From Arthonia radiata (Eukaryota; Ascomycota; Arthoniomycetes; Arthoniales; Arthoniaceae), in contig PSQN01000015.1 of assembly GCA_002989075.1 (NCBI GenBank), forward strand, positions 744,001 through 808,000: 64,000 nucleotides of DNA. The letters run 5' to 3'. The notes under the pieces were generated by a model, which was not told where the DNA came from, did no database searches, and worked only from the letters and a program-made list of their open reading frames with translations. This document shows, piece after piece, positions 27,834 to 38,060 of the stretch; position 1 is the first letter of the stretch; the number at the start of each line of letters is the position of its first letter. Both the position numbers and the translations under genes were made by a program.

Positions 27834-28283
27834 TGTTACAATCTTACTATGTTAGGCTAGTACAGGGCTAAGAGTAGTTAGCCTTATTAGAGCATTATAT
27901 AGTATACCCGACGCCTTTAATATAGCGACGTTAGTAACGTCGCTATGTCGCAATAGAATCTCGACTACGCGACAAAGGAAGTGTTAGAACCGTCGAACAC
28001 AAGGAAACATACCTTTATACCTTAAACTATATAGCTAGACTAATAGCTAACCTTAGGATAAACTTTAGTCTATTAACTTAATATTTAAATATAAGTTTCT
28101 TAACTATATTTAAGTAACGTGCTTTACCTTCTGTCTACTTTAGTTAAGCTCCTCTTACCTTCTATAATCTATCTCGTCTCTCCTGCCTTTTAGTCTCTAG
28201 TACACAAGATACCTACTATCAAGGTCGATAAGTACACAAGGTAAGTAAGCCTTAGTTCGGTCCTCCTAGCGATCGGCGTTATA
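27834..28283 (+). repeat. Gypsy-3 3' LTR
   Basis: 450 bp, partner of 20,995-21,444. Followed by the duplication CCGGT at 28,284-28,288 and then by the remaining gag of Gypsy-2. Confidence 0.93.
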
Positions 28284-28752
28284 CCGGTTCTATCTAACAG
28301 AGTGTCTTAAGTTTACGTACAGCAGTACGTCTAGAATCTATATCCCTGTACACTTATCGAAGCTTTTACTAAAACGTAGCAAAGCTAGAGAAGAGCTCGT
28401 TAGTCTCTTTCTATTGTTTGTTAGGTGCCTTATAGAGATAGTCTTTAAGATAGAAGTTAAATTATTTGTATGCCTTACTATTTATATAGGATGCGGCAAA
28501 CAAAACTATAGTGCTATTGTTCAAGAACTAATCCTTATAAGTCTTAAAATATACGACCAAGCGTATTAGAAATAAAGTAAGTTCAGAACGTTTACCGAAG
28601 AAGCTCTTGCCTATCTTAGTGTTAACGTTCAATATCTTACCTATAGCGGCTATCTTACTGGCCAGCCTGTTCGTAGTATTGCGGCTGTTGGGTACTAAAG
28701 TAGTAGATATAATTAATCTGCTTTCTCTACTTTTGTAGCGAGTCTATTAAAG

Positions 28753-29224
28753 TGTAACGCTAGTCGCTGAGAGAACTAAACTAAGGCTTACTTGTCTTGT
28801 GTGCTTATCGACCTTAGTAGTAGGTATCTTGTGTGCTAGAGACTAAAAGATAGGAGAGACGAGATAGATTATAGAAGGTAAGAGAGGCTTAACTAGAGTA
28901 AATAAAAGGTAAAGTACGTTACTTAAATATAGTTAAGAAACTTGTATTTAAATATTAAGTTAATAGACTAAAGTCTATTCTAAAGTCTATTATTAGTCTA
29001 ACTATATAGTCTAAGGTATATAGAAAAGTTCCTCTATGTCCGTTAATCTTAATAATACTTATATCGGGTTTATAAGGAACGTAGACTTTTATAGCTGTCT
29101 TGTTTAATAATACCTATAGCGGGTTTATAGACTTAGTCGAGAATAATGCTGGTAGAGCTAAGATAACTGGCGGTAGTTAATGCTTGGGTGTATGCTAGAC
29201 TGTCTAGGGCTGGTACCCGTAACA
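28753..29224 (-). repeat. Gypsy-2 LTR (5' LTR in element orientation)
   Basis: 472 bp with TG start. The sequence just inside it matches the corresponding inner flank of the Gypsy-1 LTR at 12,660-12,749, confirming it as the promoter-side LTR of a minus-strand element. The outer flank is a truncated gag of another element. Confidence 0.9.
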
Positions 29225-31090
29225 CCAGAGACTACTCTTTTAACTAATCCTAATACTTAGAGGCTAGAGCGACTAAGAACTAAGGCGGATATTTCTAACC
29301 GAGGAACTCTAACGGAGACTAAGCTCTAAAGAGGCGGTTCTAGCGCTAAAGATTGAGAGAGCACTAAGTACGGTAGTATTTAGTCTAGCTATAGGTAAGA
29401 CAGGCGTTTTAAGAGATATAAGCTTAACGGGCTCGATCAGTAAGCTTATTATCTAGGCCTCGCTCGTAAAAAGTAGCTTCCTTATCTACATTCATACGTA
29501 AAGTGTTCGGAGCGGTAGACGGAGGCGCTTGGAACGGGTAGAGCGGCGGAGACGTAAAGATCGACGAAGGTACTAACAGAGGACTAAACAGCGAAGAACG
29601 GAACGAATAAGATTCTAAGCTAAATCGGAGTAAGTTCTAAGTCTAATTCTAAATCCGGGTTAACTAGTTCTAGTTCTAGTTCGGGGCACAGGTTGTTAAA
29701 GTATAGGCTTTCTTAATTTTACGCTCTTGCTAGACTATAACATTCTTCTTCCGGTAGAACGTAATATAGCCGTAATACGTATCGGAGAGATCTACTGCTA
29801 TACGTAGGGACCAAAGTTCTTTACTAACTGCCCTATCGAGGATAGGTACTAAGAACTAACGCTAATCTGTAAACTAAGACGATCTGACAGTTTCTTTAAA
29901 CTCGCGGATAAAGGTACTGAAAGGGGTATTCTTCTAATAAAGCTTATAAAGTTAGATATTTACTTTCTCTCTACGATCGGGGTTATTAAAATAGTAGACA
30001 AGCTTTTTCTAGAACTAAGACATTGAGGTAATAACGGGTTTAACGGAGGCGTCGTCGTAGTTTAGAAATTTGTACGATATACGGCGGACGGTATCGTTCG
30101 TAAGACGGGAATAGGCGTATACTACCTAATCCGCTTCTACTCGGAAGTGGTCTGCATTGGCTTAGAGTTTGTTTATTATACGGGCTCGGAAGACTTTAAG
30201 GTTCTCTAGGGTACTATTGTACTGGTCTAGATCTAGAACTTTGGCTAAACGGCTAGAAGACTAACGGGTACTAAGACTCTAGAGAGCTTAAATAAGGGCT
30301 AAAGTATCTAAAGAAGGCTGTTGGTTCTATTGTACGTTTGCTCCTTTCTAAGCGGCTGCCTAATTTAAACGGGCAATTTCTAACTAAAGGACCGAGAAGG
30401 TATAAGAGGGGTGCGTCTGTACCGTACAGACAAAGATAGCTTAGTTATTGAGGTATTCTAGGGTTTATTGATCTGAAGGTAAAAGACTGAAAGAACTGGA
30501 TGCTAAGGACGGGTCGTTACCTTGTTTTGCTATACTAAATTCTAGCTAAGGCAATGGAATTTAGGTTGTTGGTTGGGTAACTAAAGACTGACTAAAGACA
30601 GACTGGGGACGGAGGCGTAAGACTAAGTTAATAATCTTCTAACGAACGATCTTCCTGAGATTAAGGCGTAAGACTAAGTTAATAATCTCCTAACGAACGA
30701 TCTTCCTGAAGGTCTGGTTGTTCTGTAAGATGCTCGGCAACGACGGCGCGTTCCTATACTCGAGACTAACTAAATTCTAAAATTAAAGCTAATACAAAGA
30801 CTGTATTTAAATTGGCGGTAACAATAAAGAGGGACGATTGTAAGTAATATAAGAGTACTGAGCTAGAGTTTCTACTATTCTTTTATAAACAAGACTTGCG
30901 ATAAAGAATAACTATCTACGAGCGCTGTACGCTCTCTAAATATCTAAGCTCGAGGTAAGAGTGCTCGATTGGGCCTAGTGCGTGTACCTCTATAGCTAAT
31001 TATAATTTACCGCGTCGAGGCTAGCGCGGCGTAGGAAATGTTAGCGCAGGCCCGAGCTTTCCGTTCCGACTCCGTCCCAACTTATCTAGC
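29225..31090 (-). mobile_element. Truncated Gypsy-type gag remnant of a different family
   Basis: Minus-strand remnant whose translation shows a gag-like retrotransposon pattern (capsid region about 30.3-29.7 kb, with FRVEADQVVYAYSRL and YYFNNPDRREKVN). It is cut off on the left by the Gypsy-2 LTR, so no pol is present. A 51-bp direct repeat lies at 30,613-30,714. The right 300 bp (30.78-31.09 kb) is less AT-rich and may be leader or LTR, but no partner is in the window. Broken. Confidence 0.6.
30613..30714. repeat. 51-bp tandem duplication inside the gag remnant
   Basis: Two adjacent copies (30,613-30,663 and 30,664-30,714) beginning AGGCGTAAGACTAAGTTAAT and differing at only a few bases. 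The unit is a multiple of three, so it would add 17 residues without changing frame. Confidence 0.85.
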
Positions 31091-32899
31091 TTGTAATTCT
31101 TATAGTTATCTAGTAGATTAGACTATATAACTAGAAGTTATAGTAGATATAGAGAGTAAAGATATAATACTATACTATAGAGTAGCTAGTCTTTATTAAT
31201 AAGTTACTATTTAAGTAGATAATTAGCTAGTAAAGCTATATATATACTTCTATTAGTTATATAGTATAATACTAAGGTAATATTAGTTATAGTAATATCT
31301 AGAGTATCTTACTAGCGCTCTCTACTAAGAGCTACTTACTATATACTAGTATCTATAAGAGATACTATAAAACTAAGGTAATCTTATAGTAGATAGTAAT
31401 AGAGCTAATCTCTTATCTATACTTCTACTCTAAAGAATAAAGTATAGTATATCTTAATAATATTTTATCTTATTTAGATTACTATATTAAAGATACTCTT
31501 AAGTACTATAGTTACTATATTAAGTTTCTATCTCTCTATTTACCTAACTATAGTCTAATTAAGCTTATCTTTAATATCTTAAAAACTTAGATATATTATT
31601 ACTTTTAGAATAATCAGCTATTCTTTTAAAGTAACTTTAGAGTCTTTCTTATATATATATTATAATAATTTAGCTATAATAGTTATATAGTTAAGTAACT
31701 CTACTTTAGTACTAATAGCTATATATTTAATAGTAATCTAAAAGCCTTTAAAAGATAGTTAAATAGTAGAATAAGAATAGAATAGAAAGTAACTTTTTAT
31801 CTTATATTTTATAATTTAGTATTATAGTACAAATTTTCCAAGTTCAACTTAATATACTTATATATAGTACTTTTATTTTAGTATAATTCTTATACTAAAG
31901 AAAGTATTAACCTTAAATCTATTTATTTTTTACTTAAAATAATTTCTAATACTACTTTTATTTAAAATCTTACTTTTATCTTATTAGTCTTCTTAATTAC
32001 TACTACTACTACTACTATACTAACTAGTATTTAAATTATATGAAACCTTATCTATATAATATACTAACTTAAACTTTCTTAAATACTAACTTAGCCTATA
32101 AACTAGACTCTCTAGAAGCTCTAAATCTATTATTTTTTAAAAAAGATCTAATATAGAATTAGATATAAAGTAAATATTTACTAAAGACTACATTTTATTA
32201 AGAATGTATTACTATAAGTATATATAGCTAGTATACTAATACTCTATCTTAGCTTTATATATATAGTAAATAAAGTAGACGTTAAAAACCTTCTATTCTT
32301 TATTTTCTAGGGTAATTAGACTTAATAATTTTATAGCAACTAACTATAGTAGTAGCAATCTCTATTTATAAAATAACTCTACTACTACTAGAGTAGTAAG
32401 AGTAGCTAGAGTAGAAGTAGGTATAGAAGTAGGTATAGCTATAGTAAGGGGTATAGGTATATACTAGAGAAGACTCTTACTAAATTAATCTATTATAGAA
32501 GCTATCTTTTTAGTTATCTCTAATTTAATTATATACTTATAGCTATTAAAAATTTAATTAAAGTAGCTACTATACTTCTTATACTCTATCTTCTTATCTA
32601 GATACTTTATCTTATAGTTAATAGACTTTTACTTCTAGGTCTAGTAGACGTATAGAGCTTATAGTAGATTACTAAGAGTATATTAGTAATTCTAGTTCTA
32701 GATTAATTATATTCAATTATATTTAACTTATTCTATCTATTTATATTAATTAAATTTAATTTAATTTAATCTTAATAATTTAAGAGTAATTTAAAGTAAT
32801 TTAACTAGATTAATTTAATAAGTTTAAATATAATACTAAATTATAGTTTTTTATTCTATATATATTAAGATCTAATCTTTCTCTAAAATTCTAGCTACT
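31091..32899. repeat. Extremely AT-rich, nearly CpG-free RIP-like DNA
   Basis: Dominated by TAG/TAC/CTA/TATA words, with only about three CpG dinucleotides, unlike the neighbouring elements that keep many. No gene, LTR or terminal repeat is recognised. A short (ACT)n run lies near 32,000. Probably very old repeat DNA. Confidence 0.6.
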
Positions 32900-34745
32900 T
32901 AGTAGTAAAAATATAAAGTATAGTTAGAGTTATTAAGTAAAACATTTTAGAAGGGTTTTTAGCTCCAATTAGTTTAAAATATCTATAACTTTATAATTAG
33001 CAATGCTATAGACTTCTAGATTCAAAAATTAAAATTTTTAGATAAAGATTATCTATATATAGTTTAATAGACTATAGTAAACTACTAGTAACTAATATAG
33101 AATAAAATAAAAATACTAATTTTTAAAAAATCTAGAAAATACTCTATTTTTAGCTAGAATTTAGCTAGATTTAGAGTTATCTTAGTAAACTAGGATTTTT
33201 AGAGCTATAAATACTTACTTAATACTTACTTAAATTCTTTCAATCTATTTAAATAGCTTTAATAGCTTTATATTAAAAGTAATTTATCTTATTTAATAAA
33301 TAGACATATAATACTTTTTAGTTTGAACTTATTTAATTAATTAAATAGATTCAAAACTTATTAATTTAATTAAAAATTTTTTTTATCTATAACTAGAATT
33401 ACTAATATAGTACTTTAAAGACTACTAGATATAATAGCATAGCTCTATTATATTTCTTATTTCTAGATAATAATATAGTACTTACCTTAAAAGTTAATAT
33501 AGTAGAAGCTATACTAGTTCTTATACTTATTACTAGTATAGTACTACTACTTTAGTAAGAATCTAACTATATTACCTTTCTTCTTATACTAATTATAATA
33601 AGCTTACTTATACTCTATCTAATAATCTATTTAAGTACTATAGTAGTAAGGTAAAGAGTTAGATATTAATAATATTACTATAGTAGACTACTTATCTCTT
33701 ATCTTTAATAGAGTCTTCTTTAGTACTAGCAATACTACTACCTTAATTAGTATATTAAGAGCCTACTCTATCTACTTATAGAATTTCTATAAAAGAATAG
33801 GCTCTACAATATTATTTTACTTTTAAATTAATGTTAATATTACTATTTACTTCTATATAGCTTTATTATTTAACTTAATAGTAGTATATATCTCTATCTA
33901 AGATAGATTATAATTAAGCTAAGTAAGATACTTATTAATTACAATCTTTAGAATATTTAGCTTAAAGTACTTATATAGCTAGAACTTCTTATTATTTATA
34001 TAGTATAGTAAAGAGACTTTTAAAAGATAACTAATAAAGATCTAATATTTAATATAGTAGTAATATAGTAACTACTACTACTTATTCTATATCTTAGTCT
34101 TCTTCTTATTATAATTACTAAAGTTCTTTTAAATTACCTTATCTTTTATATATTTACTTTCTATATAATCTAGCTACTAGTAGTAAGTACTAGAGATATT
34201 AATAGTAGTCTTATACTAGATCTACTTCTCTACTACCTTTTCTATCTATATACACTTATAGTTAGTATAAGATATATCTAGCCTATATTAGTAATAAGGC
34301 TACTAAGATAGTAGTACTATACTCTAGCTAGAGTTCTTTTTACTACTCTTCTTCTTCTTCTAGTAGCTAGTACCTAGCTTCTTTTCTATTATAGCTAGGC
34401 GTTACTACTCCTCTAGCTAGCTCTAAGTCTCTATTATCTCCTCTTTTTACTACTATATAAGCTTGTTAAACGCTACTATATAGCGTAGATTACTATAAAG
34501 GGTCTAGCAACATTTAGTATTACTAGAGCTTTTTAGCTAATTGTCGGTAGTATCGGCGGTAGTAGTATACACGCTCTTAATACTAAATCTTACTTGTTTA
34601 GAAGGTATAGCATTACTACTACCTTAATTTAGGGGTCTGTATATAAAAGACTAGCTTTAATTTAGCTAAAAGTAGATAACAATAGTAACGACGATAGTAA
34701 CGATATAGTTATAATCAACCAGTCTATAAAATTGCGGTAAGTCGT
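32900..34745 (-). pseudogene. Decayed long reading frame, family unknown (probable old transposon gene)
   Basis: Read on the minus strand from about 34,740 leftward, a protein-like frame persists for well over 1 kb. It is interrupted mainly by TAG/TAA at positions expected for former Gln codons, as RIP produces. For example 34,200-34,081 reads as a Lys/Asn/Tyr-rich stretch (YIESKYIKD, NYNKKKTKI). No catalytic motif or terminal inverted repeat was recognised. It sits at the right edge of the island next to host DNA, so a transposon end is expected near 34,745. Function not assigned. Confidence 0.4.
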
Positions 34746-35425
34746 TAACAAATTGGGACGCACGGGCCATGTAAAGCACGTTCTGAATATACTAAATGTC
34801 GATCCTCGATGCCTATCTTGTAACACATCGCTGCCATTACATTTAGACAGCTATAGACGCGCACCATTGTATCCCGGTTCTTGCGACAGACTTGTCAACG
34901 CCAGGGTCTCCTGCAGCTGTGAGGTCGGTTGTCGCAATATGAACGGTTGACATTGCTCTTCCAACAACGAACTCACTCCATATGACGTGGCTAAACATTA
35001 GCAGACTCATCACAGATCTAAGAGCAGCAGCCGAAGCATGGGAGCCTGCAAGAGTTCCAAAGTGGTACCCCGTGTAAGAGATATTACCGTGCGTCGCATG
35101 AAATGTCACACTTCGTTGGCTTTGGGAACAGCGTAACAGAGATCCAAGTGGCTTAAGCATGCAACTGCAGAGCATTTTTGCTCAAGTTCTAAGTAGCGCG
35201 TTACTGAAATGTGTCATTCGCCATTCCGCGGCCTAAGCAACAGCATCTCGGGAAGTCGCACATAAGGTATAACATGCGAACTAATCCCTGTTAGGCCAGA
35301 TAACGTGTCTGTACCGAAGCATACATATTCACGGCCAGAAGTTGAAATGGTCGTTTCGTGGTCGTGGAATGTCTTCTGCTGGTGCAAGGTAGACTTCACC
35401 GCCTCAGAAATTCATTGACCTCAGG
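34746..35425. other. Intergenic region at the repeat/gene boundary
   Basis: Composition switches abruptly from AT-rich repeat to host-like sequence near 34,745. Short open frames here have no recognisable domain. It probably contains the promoter of the next gene (start 35,426). Confidence 0.5.
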
Positions 35426-36331
35426 ATGGCCGACGAGACGCTCGATCTAAAGGTACACCACCAGACGCATATTCAACACCCAGACCAAGCAACGCATAAG
35501 CATCTCATTGATTCGTTCCTGGAACATGTGCCCATGCTCGGACGACATACACGCACTGTCGATCTGCTCGATGATGAGCATAGCATGCACATCGAGCGCG
35601 AGATCAAGCAGCACTTGACTGCCATGGCGGCCAAGTGGGGAGGCTCGAAGGAGAGGGAAATCATGCTCGTCAACATGCGTACTGCTGGGACCGGATACGC
35701 TCTCTTCGGCGTTGACAATATGATTGGCATGGGCTTCGGTTCTTTAGGGGAGAGATTCGATGTTATGATGGATCCCGAGAACGACAACGAGTCTGAGGAC
35801 GAGAACCACTACAAGAACGTGCTTCTTCAGCATGTACTTTTTCTCGACTTGGCTGCAATGATTTCGCACTTACGACGGTGGCATCATCACACTCTGCTCC
35901 AGGACGCCCTCATTCTCTTCGGCCAGGAGTTTCAAGATCGGGCCCTGCCACTTCGTCAGCACGACAGCCACAAGTTGCACCTATTTGTCCAAGAACCAGA
36001 CCTCGCGAAACTTGACATCAAGATCCTCGAAGACTTTGGTATAACCGCTTTGAAGCACGGAGTTGAGCAGCATGTAAATGAACACAGCTTTGTATACAGC
36101 CCCTTCGCTCCGCTGCCGGAGAACATCCAGACCGCGAACGCCACAGCCATCATCACCCACTATCTTAATCCACGGAAAATAGACGCCACGCCGAGAGAAC
36201 TCAAAGATTTTATCGAGGGAAACTATCAACGCTGTCCTTTCCTTGATATCGACCGAAAGCGCAGCGACCCTATTGCCACAGCTCACATGGAGCAGAGCCT
36301 ATGGGTACGCACGAATCTCCTCCAAAGCTAG
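35426..36331 (+). CDS. SRR1-like domain protein, 301 aa, single exon
   Basis: ATG at 35,426 (context AGGATGG), stop at 36,331, no intron needed. The N-terminal 150 residues are His-rich and charged with no assigned fold. Residues about 185-235 (HLFVQEPDLAKLDIKILEDF, then VNEHSFVYSPFAP) resemble the SRR1-like domain, which in fungal proteins has a Q-(E/D)-P...D...L...G segment followed by VSPFAP. SRR1 in plants affects circadian and red-light responses; the biochemical role in fungi is unknown. It converges on the NmrA-like gene (127 bp between stop codons). It is the first gene beside the transposon island. Confidence 0.6.
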   Translation: MADETLDLKVHHQTHIQHPDQATHKHLIDSFLEHVPMLGRHTRTVDLLDDEHSMHIEREIKQHLTAMAAKWGGSKEREIMLVNMRTAGTGYALFGVDNMIGMGFGSLGERFDVMMDPENDNESEDENHYKNVLLQHVLFLDLAAMISHLRRWHHHTLLQDALILFGQEFQDRALPLRQHDSHKLHLFVQEPDLAKLDIKILEDFGITALKHGVEQHVNEHSFVYSPFAPLPENIQTANATAIITHYLNPRKIDATPRELKDFIEGNYQRCPFLDIDRKRSDPIATAHMEQSLWVRTNLLQS

Positions 36332-36458
36332 TTGTTGGTGCTGGATGAGCAGAAACGCTGCTATGCCCTAACGATCAATTTCACACGTTCACTGATCAAA
36401 CAACCGGTCCAATAGTATCAGCTTCCAAGATCAAAGGCAGTAGAGTCGTTTGATGTGT

Positions 36459-37403
36459 TCAAGCCTCGAAATGATCCTGCGCCCAATCCCTGATCGTAGT
36501 CATTGGAATGCCTCTCCTGCCATTGAACGACTCAGCAACATCCCAAGCGACACCTTTGTTCTCGGCCCAGATCATCCGATACCTGTGGATCCCATTATCT
36601 GGCTCTCGACGCACGGCCTCGTTCAACGACTCCGAGGTCCAGATGTCCTTTCGCACCGAAGAGCCAGTAACTTCGCTCAGTACCGCCGCAAGAGCCTCAA
36701 AGGTGAGCGTGTCTCCAGCGATGTGGACTACATGCCCGTTGCCTCGGCCGCTTTCCCACGCCGCGGGAGAGTGGAACATGACTTCAGCGGTGCACCGACC
36801 AATGTCTTCCACCGTCGTCGCAGTCACTTGATTGCTCCAGTCACCGAAGGCCCGCACCGTCTTCACGCCGTCGACTGTATCAACAATGCGGAAAAGCGGC
36901 TCAAACAGGAAGCTCATGAAGATGCCCGTCGAGATGATCACCCATCGTGTATCTTGCTGACTCCTCAGTCGGTCCCGAACCTCACATTGAGAAGCAAAGT
37001 GGCCATCTGCCGCCTCGGGCCCGATAATGTCATAATCGACGCCGAACTGCCAAGGGATGTATCGTGGGGTCTTGGCTTCCAGGACAGCTTGAGCAAGCTT
37101 CATCTGTAAGCCTGGCGAGCCGGCCATACCTGTACAGCCGATGACAGCATGATACTTGGCGAAGATCTCGGCAAGCTGTGGTGCTGTGTTGACTTCGACA
37201 TCTAGTGCTACTGGTTGGACGCCGATGTCTTGCAGGTGTTTTAGCTGGGACCGTTTGGATGGTGGAGGATCTTGAATGCTCGACGGCCGCATAGAGACGG
37301 ACAAATAAGCGCCATCACGCTTCGGGTGAGCCGCGAGGGCGTCGATGACAGCTGTCCCTAACTCTGCAGCACCAATAATGAGTATTGACATTACTTCTGC
37401 CAT
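36459..37403 (-). CDS. NmrA/isoflavone-reductase-like NAD(P)-binding protein, 314 aa
   Basis: Minus strand, single exon. ATG at 37,403 (MAEVMSILIIGAAELG) is preferred over an upstream in-frame ATG at 37,556, because the Rossmann fold begins within 10 residues; ATG 37,391 is also possible. The start has the beta-strand plus glycine-rich loop (ILIIGAAELGTAV) of NmrA-like short-chain dehydrogenase relatives. AVIGCTGMAGSPGLQ, YIPWQFGVDYD and the C-terminal WAENKGVAWD fit the isoflavone reductase/NmrA family of fungal oxidoreductases and redox sensors. The second glycine of the usual GxxGxxG is alanine. Substrate unknown. It is divergent from the epoxide hydrolase gene. Confidence 0.82.
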   Translation of the reverse strand: MAEVMSILIIGAAELGTAVIDALAAHPKRDGAYLSVSMRPSSIQDPPPSKRSQLKHLQDIGVQPVALDVEVNTAPQLAEIFAKYHAVIGCTGMAGSPGLQMKLAQAVLEAKTPRYIPWQFGVDYDIIGPEAADGHFASQCEVRDRLRSQQDTRWVIISTGIFMSFLFEPLFRIVDTVDGVKTVRAFGDWSNQVTATTVEDIGRCTAEVMFHSPAAWESGRGNGHVVHIAGDTLTFEALAAVLSEVTGSSVRKDIWTSESLNEAVRREPDNGIHRYRMIWAENKGVAWDVAESFNGRRGIPMTTIRDWAQDHFEA

Positions 37404-38060
37404 TATAAACAATACGAGAAAGGTCGGCGCGTGGAGATATCGAGGAGCGTGAGAGGAGATGTGGACCTGAAAGGTGTCCAGTCTCCTTATAAGCGTGGCA
37501 AAGTCATTGATCTGTCTGAATTGCTGCTGCGGTTGAACATCAACACAATGCCTCATGATTGGTCCGCTACGCGTCGCTACTGCTTATTAATTGCGAATGC
37601 TGAATAATATGGACTGAGGAGGTAATGGGGTCTGAAAGCAGTTGCATGAGTCAGTGCAGCAGCTCAAGTATGGAAAGGCGTATTCCGTCTGGACGAGCGC
37701 AGCACAAGATGAGGTTTCGCAAAGCGTACCAGCTCTGCTCGTTCCATAGACTGCATGACAACGGCACCATTATTGGCCGCCCCAGACCAGGTACTCAGTA
37801 TGTCATCAAGGAGCGCATTGGTCCGACATGCCTGAAGGCTGTTTAGAGCTTAAATTCCGCTATGATCGGCGCCAGAAGTTCCAAGTTGGATACGAGCTGT
37901 CAGCTACTGGCATGTTTGGCGAGATGCTTGCGATGGTATATATACCCGTCACCACCTCGAGGTCGACATTAGACCATTACTCGGAACTTGGCACCGCTGC
38001 AGCAAGCTCCCTTGCTTATCCCAAGCACACCCATCTCGATTCAGGAACATCTTGTCCATA
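37404..38060. promoter_or_regulatory. Divergent promoter region, NmrA-like / epoxide hydrolase
   Basis: 657 bp between two divergent starts. Two plus-strand open frames inside have no recognisable domain. A TATATATA box lies at 37,937-37,944, 117 bp before the epoxide hydrolase ATG, a plausible core promoter. Confidence 0.5.
37937..37944 (+). promoter_or_regulatory. Candidate TATA box for the epoxide hydrolase gene
   Basis: Perfect TATATATA in GC-balanced DNA, about 117 bp upstream of the ATG at 38,061. The spacing fits a fungal core promoter with a short 5' UTR; not tested. Confidence 0.4.

Larger units (their letters stand above)
20995..28283 (+). mobile_element. Gypsy-3: chromovirus inserted in Gypsy-2, full-length outline but broken
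   Basis: Fossil of 7,289 bp with two 450-bp LTRs and target duplication CCGGT (20,990-20,994 and 28,284-28,288). Plus-strand order: gag with a zinc-knuckle region (about 22.27-22.33 kb), protease (about 23.65 kb), reverse transcriptase (about 24.35-24.95 kb), RNase H (about 25.15-25.6 kb), integrase (about 25.75-26.6 kb), chromodomain (about 26.9-27.08 kb). Internal coding DNA is clearly related to Gypsy-1 and Gypsy-2, but the outer part of the LTR is different. RIP-mutated with many breaks. It is the youngest insertion of this nest, because it interrupts Gypsy-2. Confidence 0.92.
14781..29224 (-). mobile_element. Gypsy-2: chromovirus of the Gypsy-1 family, split by Gypsy-3, broken
   Basis: Fossil with two 472-bp LTRs of the Gypsy-1 family. 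Internal DNA parallels Gypsy-1: antisense reading frame (15.36-16.04 kb), chromodomain (about 16.15 kb), integrase (about 17.4-16.5 kb), RNase H (about 17.95-17.55 kb), reverse transcriptase (about 18.9-18.25 kb), protease (about 19.45 kb), and gag (about 20.99 kb leftward, resuming at 28,289-28,750). Gypsy-3 is inserted in its gag. The 5-bp flanks differ (ATAAG left, CCAGA right) and the two sides are different elements, which suggests recombination after insertion. Many RIP-type breaks. Confidence 0.87.

Noticed and set aside
36450-37109. 219-codon plus-strand open frame
   Set aside because: Antisense to the NmrA-like gene, which has clear family motifs and a good start; the plus frame has none.
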